Source: Nodosilinea sp. LEGE 06152
Lineage (GTDB): Bacteria; Cyanobacteriota; Cyanobacteriia; Phormidesmidales; Phormidesmidaceae
DNA: 33,250 bases
NCBI RefSeq assembly: GCF_015207525.1
Contig: NZ_JADEWR010000006.1
Span: forward strand, 73,920-107,169
Reading direction: 5' to 3'
Shown here piece after piece: positions 8,024 through 16,287 of this stretch (the stretch's first letter is position 1; every line of letters starts with the position of its first letter). Below the pieces are notes generated by a model that had not been told where the DNA came from, searched no databases, and saw nothing but the letters and a program-made list of their open reading frames with translations. The position numbers and the translations under genes are program-made.

Positions 8024-8148
8024 GGGCTGTCATCCACAGCTGCCGATGGTCTCAGAATCAGCGGGTGCAGTTCCTAGCCTGTTGTTTGAATGAGGCGTGG
8101 CAACGCTGTTGAGGTAAAGATTGTCCTGAGAATTGATGGACGCGCCCT
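8024..8148. repeat. MITE-like element, copy 1
   Basis: This is the first of two adjacent related units. Shared words with copy 2 are GGCTGTCATC then AGCTG at the left end, CCTAGCCTGT (8073-8082), CGTGGCAA (8096-8103) and AATTGATG followed by ACGCGCCCT at the right end. The left words are offset 127-128 bases between copies. The ends are imperfect inverted repeats of each other. No open frame is contained. Confidence 0.5.
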
Positions 8149-8151
8149 GGA

Positions 8152-8297
8152 GGCTGTCATCAATTAGCTGCTAAACGCCCAAAATCCAAGGTTTACAGCC
8201 CCTAGCCTGTTTTTGGGGTCGGACGTGGCAAGGCTTGATATATTCGGCTTTTGGCCATATATCCGGCTTTTGGCCACAATTGATGACACGCCCTAGG
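8152..8297. repeat. MITE-like element, copy 2, with 11-bp terminal inverted repeats
   Basis: TGTCATCAATT (8155-8165) and AATTGATGACA (8278-8288) are a perfect 11-bp inverted repeat enclosing a non-coding 134-bp unit. Inside, CGGCTTTTGGCCA occurs at 8245-8257 and 8264-8276, a 19-base tandem duplication. The right-end word is offset 147 bases from copy 1 while the internal words are offset 128, so the extra 19 bases match exactly one duplicated unit. The right edge runs into the stop codon of the SbcC-like gene (8293-8295). Confidence 0.55.
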
Positions 8298-11055
8298 CTT
8301 CGCGCTCTACTACAATTACGTTCTCGGTCACCTGCTCAAAGGTGTCGTCATGACTAATGACAAACAGCTGCTGAAAGGTTTTGATGCGACCAATCGCCTC
8401 TGCCAGCCCCTGCCGACGGGGGCGATCCATATTGGTTGTAGGCTCGTCAAAAAAGGCAATATCGACGTCGGCTAGCACCTTGAGCAGCGCCAACCGCACC
8501 GCCAGGGCTGCGCACATCTGTTCTCCCCCCGACAGGTTGACAAAGCGCCGCTGGTTGGGGCCATCTTGCACCAAAATTTCGTAGTCGCGGCTCCACTCTA
8601 GCGCTACGTTGGGGCGGTTGAGCAAGTCGCGAAACAACCTGTCGGCCTGCTGAGAAACGCTGCGCACGTACTGCTCGGTGATGCGGGGGCCTGCTTCGTT
8701 GTAGGCCTTGCGGGCAAAAGTAATAAATCGTTTGGCCTTTTCTCGGCTCTGCAGCTGCCGCTTGGCCGTGTCGCGTCGCTGGGCCAGGGCTTGCAGGGCG
8801 GCAATCTGTTGGTTGAGGTCGGCTAAACGCTGCTGCTGCTGGGGCAGGCTGCCCGCGAGCTGATCGGCTTCCGATTTTACGGTGCTGTAGGTGGTTTCGA
8901 GGGTGGCTGCTGCTTCAGGATTGAAGCTGGCCAGGGCGGTTTGGTAAGTGTTCTCTAGCTCGGCCTGCTGCTGCTGTACCTGAGATAAGTCGGCCTCGGC
9001 GGCGGCTAGCTCGGCTTTGAGCTCGGGATGCTGATTAGCCAGCTGCTGGTTTTGTAGGTAGATGCTGTAGCCGGTCTGGTATTGGGCGCGATCGCTCTGC
9101 GCCTGACTTAAGCGCTGGTCGAGGTCCGCAAAGCCCTCCAGCTGGGCGCTCAGCGTTTGCATGCGCTGGTTGAGGTCTTCTAGGGCCAGGGATTGAGCGG
9201 CATGAGCCTGTTCTACTCGGGCTTTGTCTTGCAGCGTACGCTCTAAAATTTGGCTTTTTTCACGGGGGCGACCCAGGGCACTGAGGTCACTGTCTATGGC
9301 AGCCAGGTCAGCGTCTACGGTAGCCTGGTCGGCTAACTGCTGAGTGAGGGCATCTTGCTGGTGCAACAGGTCTGCCTGCGATCGCTGAATGTGCTCAATC
9401 TGACTTTGAATGCTGCCCAGCTGAGCTAATTCGGCCTGCCAACCGTAGCGCTGCTTGAGATCGGTTTCTACCGTTTTAAGCGATGTTTTGAGGGCGGTTT
9501 CGTCGGTTTGGTCGGCCAGGTCGCGCAGAATGACCTCCAGCGCTGTTACCAGAGAGTCGTGCAGGGCTGCAGTACCCTGCAACGCCTGCTCTAATCGCTC
9601 TAGGGTTTCGCCTGAGAGCAACGGCAGGCTGTGGGCCAGAATCGCTAAATCGTTAAGCACAGCCTTGATCTCGGCCTGCTGGGTTTGGCCCTGGCGCTGG
9701 CTGGCGGCAACCAGGGCGCTAATTTCGGCCTCAAACTGGCGAGCTGCGGCCATTCGGCTTAGCTGCTGCTGCAGGCGATCGCGCTGATCTTCAAGCGGGG
9801 CGATCGCCTCTACTTCGGGCTGCAGTGTGGTCAGGCGATCGCGAGTTTGCCCGGCTTGCGTGAGCTGCTGGCTGAGTTGGTCATACTGGGTCTGTAGCTG
9901 CTGGCGCTGCAACTGCCACCGCTGCTGCTGCTCTAGCTGCTGCTGAAGCCCCTGGCGACGGGCTTCTAGCTCGGCCTGCACCGCAATTTGGGGCTGTAGC
10001 AGGGCCAACTCTCGCTCGGTAGCCGCAAACGACTCAAGCTGAGCTTGCCAACGGGCCAGCTCCACCTGTTTTTGGGCCTGGGTCTTTTGCAGCGTTTGGC
10101 ACTCGGTCTGCAGACTCTGCCGCTGCCGCTGCTCCTGAGCCAGCGCCTGTAGGGTCTGCTCGACAGTTTGGTAACCCTCGTAGGCGGCTCGATGGGCCTG
10201 ACATAGGGCGATCGCTTGCTCAGCCTGCTGCATCGACTGCTGCAACCGAACCAGGCTGGCCTGCTTGGCCTCTTGCTGGTGCAATAGCCCCTGGCGCTGG
10301 TTGACCAGGGTTTGAACCTGCTGGGCCTGGGCCTTGAGGCTATCCCGCTGCGTTTGCAGTGTTTTTAAAGTGGCGCTCAGCGTTTCTAGCCGCTGTTTGT
10401 TGGTGGTCATGTCCTGCTGGAGGGTCTGCTGCCGCTGGTGCAAGTCATCCCAGGCGGCTAGAGCGTCCTCGTACTGAGCAATTTCGGCCTTAGTCGCCTC
10501 GACCTGGTCTTCGGCATAGCGGCGCAGGGCGTTCATTTGCTTGAAGGCCAGCTTGTAGTCTTCGACCTTGAGAATGGCATCGAATACGGCTTTGCGGTGC
10601 TCGGCGGGCTGCAAAAAATCGGCGGTAAAAGTACCCTGAGGCACTCCCAGAGTGCGGGCAAAGAGCTGGGGCAAGTTAGCAGTAGGCCCTACCCCAAGGT
10701 GCTGGCGCAGCCAGGGCAACACCTCGTCTTTGATGCGGGTGTAGGGCAGGCGCTCGTTCAGCTGAGGGTCAAACAGGGCGTAGCCCCGCTGGGTGCAGCG
10801 CTGCACCTGGTAGGTACGGCTGTCGTAGTTAGAGGTAAAGGCAACCGTTACCTGCGCGCTGCCGCTGCCGTTGCGAATCAGGTCTTCTTTTGCGTAGTCG
10901 CCCTGGTAGTTGAAGAGCACCCAGGCGATCGCCTCTAAAATGCTGGTTTTGCCAGCCCCATTTTCGCCGCAGATGGCGTTGGTACCGGGCTGAAACTCGA
11001 AGTAGCGATCGCGGTGGGTCTTAAAGTTTTGCAGCGCCACCGACAAAATTTGCAT
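8293..11055 (-). CDS. sbcC: SbcC/Rad50-like SMC-type ATPase
   Basis: The product is 920 aa from the ATG at 11055 (MQILSVALQNFKTHRDRYFE), preferred over an ATG four codons upstream because family members start with this strand. Walker A is GENGAGKTS at about residues 30-38. A long Gln/Leu/Ala-rich coiled coil spans about 170-790. The ABC signature LSGGEQ and Walker B (DIAFFDEPTTNMD) lie near residue 850-880, followed by a His switch (VISHDD). This is the head-coil-head plan of SbcC/Rad50, which works with the SbcD/Mre11 nuclease in double-strand-break and hairpin processing. No CxxC zinc-hook motif is present between the coils; the few Cys are isolated. No sbcD gene is adjacent. Length is somewhat below the E. 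coli protein. Confidence 0.88.
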   Translation of the reverse strand: MQILSVALQNFKTHRDRYFEFQPGTNAICGENGAGKTSILEAIAWVLFNYQGDYAKEDLIRNGSGSAQVTVAFTSNYDSRTYQVQRCTQRGYALFDPQLNERLPYTRIKDEVLPWLRQHLGVGPTANLPQLFARTLGVPQGTFTADFLQPAEHRKAVFDAILKVEDYKLAFKQMNALRRYAEDQVEATKAEIAQYEDALAAWDDLHQRQQTLQQDMTTNKQRLETLSATLKTLQTQRDSLKAQAQQVQTLVNQRQGLLHQQEAKQASLVRLQQSMQQAEQAIALCQAHRAAYEGYQTVEQTLQALAQEQRQRQSLQTECQTLQKTQAQKQVELARWQAQLESFAATERELALLQPQIAVQAELEARRQGLQQQLEQQQRWQLQRQQLQTQYDQLSQQLTQAGQTRDRLTTLQPEVEAIAPLEDQRDRLQQQLSRMAAARQFEAEISALVAASQRQGQTQQAEIKAVLNDLAILAHSLPLLSGETLERLEQALQGTAALHDSLVTALEVILRDLADQTDETALKTSLKTVETDLKQRYGWQAELAQLGSIQSQIEHIQRSQADLLHQQDALTQQLADQATVDADLAAIDSDLSALGRPREKSQILERTLQDKARVEQAHAAQSLALEDLNQRMQTLSAQLEGFADLDQRLSQAQSDRAQYQTGYSIYLQNQQLANQHPELKAELAAAEADLSQVQQQQAELENTYQTALASFNPEAAATLETTYSTVKSEADQLAGSLPQQQQRLADLNQQIAALQALAQRRDTAKRQLQSREKAKRFITFARKAYNEAGPRITEQYVRSVSQQADRLFRDLLNRPNVALEWSRDYEILVQDGPNQRRFVNLSGGEQMCAALAVRLALLKVLADVDIAFFDEPTTNMDRPRRQGLAEAIGRIKTFQQLFVISHDDTFEQVTENVIVVEREA

Positions 11056-11171
11056 ACCCCGTTCCATCGCTTGCTTGAGCCACGAAGACTAGGATAGCTT
11101 TCTTTCTCAGGGCTGGGGCCAGAGCAACGGTTCAGGGCTACGGTTCGCTTTGGTGCAAAGAGATTGGCATG

Positions 11172-14006
11172 CTATTGGTGATGGGCGGCGGTGGAGGTAA
11201 AGCATACCGGCTCGGTCGCACCACTGGTACACCAAATTTGAATTACCACCGATGGGTCGTGGGGAGAAACCCACCACGCCTCCAGTTGAACCACCTGATT
11301 AGCCGAGGGCAGGTTAGCGGCTTGAGCCGGAGCGGCGTTTGAGGTGGGGCTGCTGTTTACCAACCCGTTAGCAGATCGTTTTAGGGTGGCCTGAAGCTGG
11401 GGAGCAGCCTGAAGCTGCGCCTGGGGCGGCGGGCTCGATAGCGTTGAGGCAAGAGCCAGCACGTCGGTGCGCACTATGCCTGCCTGGGGCGACCCGAGGG
11501 CGGGGGTGTCTTCTTTTTCTGGAGACGGCGCGGCCAGGGTAAACGACGGCCTGACGTCGCTGATAGCAGAGGGAGGCGCTTTAGCCAGGACTAGCTCGGC
11601 CCCCGGCTGGGTCATGTAGCTGTGGGCGTAGGCTGTCAGCATGCCTGTGGCCATACTGAGGGGAATGAGCAGACGCACCAGATGGCGCTGACGGCAGCAG
11701 CGCTTAGCGTAGCGATCGCAGGCCTCTAGGTAGCCGTGGGCCAGCACCGAGAGCTGCTCACCGTGCGCCTGCCTAAAGCCCTTGGCCTCGCCAAGACGAG
11801 TTTCAGGCAAAAAATAGTCGGGATGGTTGGGCTGCCGCTGGTGGTGCCACTCCTGAGCCGCCGCTTCAATCGCCCGCTGCTGGCGCACTATCGGCCCAAG
11901 GCTCTGCAACCACTGCTGCAGCAGTGGCCAATTGCGGATCAGCGCCTCGTGGGCAATGTCAAAGCAGGCATCGTTAGGGGCAGCTAAGCCATTTGGCCCA
12001 TTATCGCTGGCTGCTGGTGCCAGCGATGACGGGGAATTCACGGGCCATGAAAGCGAGGATGGTTCGGCGGGCAGCGAGCTAGACGGCGACCAGCCCGGTA
12101 CGGCGATCGCCGCCTGTTCAGCGCCCAGCCCCTCTACCTTGTGGTCTTGGGCCACCACGAGGCGAGCCGCCAGCAGCTTTTCTAGGGTGGCCACCACGGC
12201 GGCTTCGGGCATAGCGGCGGTAACAAGCTCGCTTAGCGATACCGAACGGCGGGTGGCGGCAGCGCCATCGCCCGGGTCACAGAGGCTCAAAAAAACGCGC
12301 TGGGCGATCGCTTGCTCAGCGGCCGACAGACTTTGGTAGAGGCTATCGGCCCGCTGGTTGAGCAGTTGGCGAACGCCGCCCATTTCCACGTAGGCGGCGA
12401 GGGTTAGGCGGGGCGGCTCTGAGTCGTTGGGGGTATGCTCGCGCCGCAGCCACAGTTCCTTCAAAATTATTTGCAGCAGCGCCAGGTCGGCGGGGGCGCT
12501 GACCATGTCGAGCAGTAGGGTGTACACAAGGTTGGCGTCGTAGCGCAGCCCGGTTTTCTCTAGAGGGCCAACAATGGTTGCCTTGAGCTGGTTGTAGGTC
12601 ATTGTCGGCACCGTCAGGCGGTGGGCCGCAACGAGGGCTTGAAACGTCGGCACATCGGCCAGGTCTGCCAAACGGTGGGACTGCAGCCCCAGCACCAGGT
12701 GCAGAGGCAGGTGCTCCTGCTCGATGGCGGCAGTCAAGCCGTCGATGATCAGGCGGCGATCGCGATCTGAGCAGGCACCAGGGGTAAGCAGAACCTCAAA
12801 CTGGTCGAGCACCAGCACCAGCTGGTGACCAGGGCCACGCTCGCTCACCACGGCCTGCACTAGCTGGCCAAACCCGGCTGCCCCCTGCTGCAAAAACGAC
12901 TCGGCTCGGCGCAACTGCTCGGCCCGCCGCAGACCCGTCACCTCAGGATCTACAAACAGTTCTGCCAGACTGGCCAGGGGTGAAGCCTTGAGGGCCGTGT
13001 AGCGCACGTCCCAAGCTGTTTCGTCGGCACAGCGGGACAGCTGGGGCATGAGCCCGGCCTGCAGCAGCGAGGTTTTGCCTACCCCCGAAGCCCCCATCAA
13101 CACGCACAGCCGTGACGACCGCACCCGGTTGAGCAGGGTTTGCCCAATGTCGTCGCGGCCAAAAAAGAGATCGCTGTGGGCCGACTCAAAGGGAGCCGCC
13201 CCCGGGAACGGGCAAAACCCATAGCGCAGCTTTTGCAGGCGCTCTAGCAGCGGCGGCTGAGTCTCTCGAGCGGGGGCGCTGAGACCCGCCAGGCGAGTTA
13301 GCACAATTTCGCTGCCAGAGCTTTCAAACAAGGGCTGCTGCAGCTCACCCTTAAGCTCGCGATTGACCACATCGGTGAGGGAGTGGCCATTGACAATGCC
13401 GCCCTTGACTTTGTACGGGTTGAGCCCAGACAGCAGCGCCTGAGTGAAGACGCTGTGGTTGCTGCCCAGCGCTTCGTAGGCGGCCTCATACTCTCGGGCG
13501 GCTGCCATAAACAGGCGATCGGTGCCTGCCCTGGCACCAGGGTCGGCCTCTAGCATGTTAAAAAACTCGCCGCTGTTGCAGCAGTCGAGCAAAATAACCC
13601 GCTGACGCACGGGGCTCTCTTGCAGCAGCCGTCGCAGCCAGTGCAGCGACAGCCCGTAGTGCCCAGCTTCTGGGTTGGCGTCGCTGGTAGCCAAATAGCC
13701 TTCCTGAATGCCCGCCTGACGCTGAAGACCGTGGCCAGAATAGTAGAATATAGCGGTTTGGGGAATGGTTTTGCCGGCGGGTTTAAACAGTTTAATTAGG
13801 GCTTCTTCCAGTACAGAAGTAGTCACCATACTGCGCTGACTCACCGCGGGCTTTTGGTGAATAATGGCCTCTGGAAGCCGCGTTACGCGGCATTCTCCAA
13901 AGCTTTCTAAACATCGCGCTACCGACTCGGCATCCTGGGCCGGAGCCTGAAGTTCAGGCAGGTGGTGATAAGTATTAATTCCGACAACAAGCGCATCCCG
14001 TGACAT
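11172..14006 (-). CDS. Caspase-family (C14) peptidase fused to a STAND NTPase, with membrane segment and long tail
   Basis: A 944-aa protein. Residues 1-240 are a caspase-like p20 domain: the catalytic His is in YYSGHG (His92) and the Cys in LLDCCNSGEF (Cys143). Residues about 280-560 form a STAND-type NTPase: FFGRDD lead-in, Walker A GASGVGKTS (305-313), Walker B LVLVLDQFE, then a helical region ending in the conserved HEALIRNWP. Where related proteins often carry WD40 or TPR sensor repeats, this one has a membrane segment at about 770-790 (LVRLLIPLSMATGMLTAYA). A Pro/Ala/Ser-rich tail of some 150 residues follows, ending in a small domain with VVQLEAWWVSPHDPSVVIQI. GAGG four bases before the ATG is a fair ribosome-binding site. 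The presumed role is a regulated protease in stress or death signalling. Confidence 0.88.
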   Translation of the reverse strand: MSRDALVVGINTYHHLPELQAPAQDAESVARCLESFGECRVTRLPEAIIHQKPAVSQRSMVTTSVLEEALIKLFKPAGKTIPQTAIFYYSGHGLQRQAGIQEGYLATSDANPEAGHYGLSLHWLRRLLQESPVRQRVILLDCCNSGEFFNMLEADPGARAGTDRLFMAAAREYEAAYEALGSNHSVFTQALLSGLNPYKVKGGIVNGHSLTDVVNRELKGELQQPLFESSGSEIVLTRLAGLSAPARETQPPLLERLQKLRYGFCPFPGAAPFESAHSDLFFGRDDIGQTLLNRVRSSRLCVLMGASGVGKTSLLQAGLMPQLSRCADETAWDVRYTALKASPLASLAELFVDPEVTGLRRAEQLRRAESFLQQGAAGFGQLVQAVVSERGPGHQLVLVLDQFEVLLTPGACSDRDRRLIIDGLTAAIEQEHLPLHLVLGLQSHRLADLADVPTFQALVAAHRLTVPTMTYNQLKATIVGPLEKTGLRYDANLVYTLLLDMVSAPADLALLQIILKELWLRREHTPNDSEPPRLTLAAYVEMGGVRQLLNQRADSLYQSLSAAEQAIAQRVFLSLCDPGDGAAATRRSVSLSELVTAAMPEAAVVATLEKLLAARLVVAQDHKVEGLGAEQAAIAVPGWSPSSSLPAEPSSLSWPVNSPSSLAPAASDNGPNGLAAPNDACFDIAHEALIRNWPLLQQWLQSLGPIVRQQRAIEAAAQEWHHQRQPNHPDYFLPETRLGEAKGFRQAHGEQLSVLAHGYLEACDRYAKRCCRQRHLVRLLIPLSMATGMLTAYAHSYMTQPGAELVLAKAPPSAISDVRPSFTLAAPSPEKEDTPALGSPQAGIVRTDVLALASTLSSPPPQAQLQAAPQLQATLKRSANGLVNSSPTSNAAPAQAANLPSANQVVQLEAWWVSPHDPSVVIQIWCTSGATEPVCFTSTAAHHQ

Positions 14007-14646
14007 TTTTCCTCACACCCTGAGTTGGCGTTTTGTAAAACCTAGCTGGTGGACTAATTGCAGTGAAGACATCGCAAAAATAGTCGTTATTTAAGCAGGG
14101 TTTTTGGTGGCTAGGTAGCGAGAAATTGCGATAGACAACCCCTCGAACCGAGCGCTTACACCTTAGTGAGTTAAGTTTAGCGAAGTGCCAAAAATCTTTT
14201 AAGAGGGGTTTGACCCCTAAGTAAAAGAGACTCTAAAAAACCATTTATTTAAATTGAAATATATCCGTATAATCACGCGCTCATTCGAAGCTGAGGTCGG
14301 TGAACCTGCGATCGCAACCGAGAAAGCCGCAGAAATACAGCTTTGTTTTAGAGAAGAACGGCTAAATAAGGGCAGAAAACAGTGGTATTACGGAAGTAAT
14401 TCTGTACCTCCGCAATCTGGCCCAAGCCAGCAAATTGTCCTTAATGTTTGTCTGACTATCCAGTGGTTACCCGCGTATTGGTCAGGATAAAGGCTAACCA
14501 ACTGTTCTAAAAAGAGCTGGTTTTGCGGTGGAGCGATCGCCCTTTCCGGTGGCAGTAAGCCGCGATTTTTGACATAACTGCGCTACAGATAGTTTGATAT
14601 AGGTGAACCTGGCTCCACATTTAGCTCCGGGTTGGGGAGGTAGCCT
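14007..14646. other. Intergenic region, AT-richer, no supported gene
   Basis: This 640-base gap separates divergent genes and is AT-richer around 14160-14270. AGGGGT (14204-14209) and ACCCCT (14213-14218) form a small inverted repeat. A 78-codon frame beginning with TTG at 14254 has no ribosome-binding site and no recognisable relative; I do not call it, though a gene remnant cannot be excluded. The right end carries the promoter and ribosome-binding site of the next gene. Confidence 0.4.
14569..14598 (+). promoter_or_regulatory. Candidate promoter of the pterin-dehydratase-like gene
   Basis: A perfect -35 TTGACA (14569-14574) is followed after 18 bases by TTTGAT (14593-14598), four of six matches to TATAAT. 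It lies about 50 bases before the GTG start. Confidence 0.4.
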
Positions 14647-15054
14647 GTGGTTTCGAGCGCAAAGCGACGCCCAGTTAGCGGCAGCATTGCTCAGCGTTGC
14701 CGTTTTGGCTTGAGAATAGGAGCACTGGTAGGCTCTGTGCTGGTGGGGAACCTGGCTTTAGCCGCTGTGCCGCTATCCGTGCCCCTGGGGTGGTCGAGGG
14801 CAGGCGATCGCTTGGTAACGGTGTGTCAGTTCGCCGACTTTGCCGCTGCGGTTGCCTTTGTGGAGCGCCTGGTCGAACCGGCTGACCGGCTGGGGCATCA
14901 TCCTGAGGTGGCGATCGCCTACAATCGCCTAACCCTGAGCCTGACTACCCACGATGCTGGTGGCATAACCGACCTAGATTTTGCCCTGGCCCGCGAAATC
15001 ACTGCTCTGCAGGATGGGCAATGTCAACCTCCTTCCCCACCGTCAGCCCTATGA
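14647..15054 (+). CDS. Pterin-4a-carbinolamine dehydratase-like protein with N-terminal export signal
   Basis: A 135-aa product with a GTG start fixed by GGGGAGG (14634-14640) six bases upstream. Residues about 55-130 match the PCD/DCoH family, including the whole active-site pattern: an acidic residue then His-His-Pro (ADRLGHHP), Tyr after five residues, nine residues to His (TTHDAGG) and eight to Asp (LDF). PCD recycles 4a-hydroxytetrahydropterin to quinonoid dihydropterin; many bacterial members act elsewhere or are of unknown role. Unusually, residues 1-40 are basic and then hydrophobic (RIGALVGSVLVGNLALAAVP), a likely signal peptide or anchor. No aromatic amino-acid hydroxylase is nearby. 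Confidence 0.85.
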   Translation: MVSSAKRRPVSGSIAQRCRFGLRIGALVGSVLVGNLALAAVPLSVPLGWSRAGDRLVTVCQFADFAAAVAFVERLVEPADRLGHHPEVAIAYNRLTLSLTTHDAGGITDLDFALAREITALQDGQCQPPSPPSAL

Positions 15055-15148
15055 CTTAGCCACCTCCTAATCAGGGGATGTAGATTGCCGCTGGCACTAT
15101 TGGAAATGGCGCTGCTGGCGGGCCTCAGGCCGCTGAGGAGCTAATGGC

Positions 15149-15862
15149 TCAGGCCCAGTTGCCGGGCCAGGTGGTGACCAAAAAGACGATCAGGCTAATT
15201 AGGGCGAGTACCCCCTGCAAAATGTTGCCCACCAGCGTGCCCACCACAATCGCCAGGCCTACTTTGGCCGACTGCTTAACGCGCTGAAGCAGCTTAAGCT
15301 CGCGGCGGTGCAAAAATTCGCCAACAAACGCTCCCAATACGGTACCGACCAGCAGTCCAAGTAGTGGAATGCCTGTCGGCAAGAGGGGAAGCAGACCAAA
15401 CAGACCCAAAAACATGCCGATAAAAGCGCCGATTTGGCCCCAGTTGCTGGCCCCAACTCGCTGCGCCCCCAGCACCCCGGCCAGGTAGTCGATGGCAATG
15501 CTAAGGACGAGGGCTGCGATCGCCACCCCCAAAGCCCACTTGAGCCCGACAAACCCTGCCACCAGCCCCCACACCACAATGGCCCCCACAATTAGCGTAA
15601 TGCCGGGCAGGGCGGGTACAACGGCCCCAACCACGCCCACCGCCATGACCAGCACCAGCAGCCAGTAGACGGCCAGATGCCAGACCGCTGGAGCATCAAT
15701 GGCCGTGGGCACCTGGGCGGGCAGGCTGGCCAAACTGTGGGCGATCGTCACCAGGGAGCTGCTCACGGCGGCAGTGAGACTAGCTACCCACTGACTTACC
15801 TGCTGGTAACTTTGGGCAAGGCCGTGGGGTAGGGCGGGGGCAAACGCCGAGAAGGCAGTCAT
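15149..15862 (-). CDS. DUF456-family membrane protein
   Basis: About 237 aa. The start was set at the ATG complementary to 15860-15862, which has AGGA about nine bases upstream; the frame stays open for another 32 codons. After a variable N-terminal segment, residues about 75-237 are Gly/Leu/Val-rich with five or so membrane helices and the DUF456 landmarks: VVGAVVPALPGITLIVGAIV, DYLAGVLGAQRVGASNWG, GIPLLGLLVGTVLGAFVGE and KVGLAIVVGTLVGN. The internal GAxxG repeats suggest duplicated glycine-rich helices. Molecular function of the family is unknown. It converges on the PCD-like gene with a gap of 94 bases that shows no clear terminator. Confidence 0.88.
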   Translation of the reverse strand: MTAFSAFAPALPHGLAQSYQQVSQWVASLTAAVSSSLVTIAHSLASLPAQVPTAIDAPAVWHLAVYWLLVLVMAVGVVGAVVPALPGITLIVGAIVVWGLVAGFVGLKWALGVAIAALVLSIAIDYLAGVLGAQRVGASNWGQIGAFIGMFLGLFGLLPLLPTGIPLLGLLVGTVLGAFVGEFLHRRELKLLQRVKQSAKVGLAIVVGTLVGNILQGVLALISLIVFLVTTWPGNWA

Positions 15863-16287
15863 GCGAAAAAATCCTGGGAAGTACATGCTGTTACCCTGGG
15901 CCAAGGCCTTGGGCAAGATGGCAGGGAGTGATATTAGTCTAAAGCGGATCATAGCCAATCTATGGCCAAACCCAGGGCGGCGGCAGGTACGGCCATCCGG
16001 CTGCTTTGGGCTCGTTACGCTATATAGCCATTACCAGAACGGTTAGGGCATGACTTGTATCTCCCCAAGCGATGGCTGTATGCCATGGCACTGTCCCAGT
16101 TTTTGCCACTGGAAGAGGCCGATATCCTTAGTACGCTGGCCATCGCGCTATACATTCACGCTACTTGTAATAGCTATCAACGCTATGGGTGGGCGCGGTG
16201 GGGCAGAGGCGCTAAAGTTGGTAGGCTCTACCTGACCCGATGGCCCTTCAGGGCCGGTTTTGAACCATCGCTCCAGGAGCCTGACCT
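15863..16287. other. Intergenic region, no supported gene
   Basis: This is a divergent intergenic region. A plus-strand frame at 16055-16351 has a Trp/Tyr/Cys-rich translation and overlaps the start of the exporter gene, so it is rejected. No convincing promoter, repeat or RNA is seen. Confidence 0.4.

Noticed and set aside
8293..14006. SbcC-like plus caspase-STAND pair as a two-gene defence island
   Set aside because: The genes are 117 bases apart on one strand, but no nuclease, toxin, integrase or other defence gene is present and each occurs separately in cyanobacteria. Adjacency alone is not enough.
14254..14490. 78-codon plus-strand frame starting with TTG in an AT-rich gap
   Set aside because: No ribosome-binding site, no recognisable domain and unlike its neighbours in codon use. 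A decayed gene is possible but not supported.
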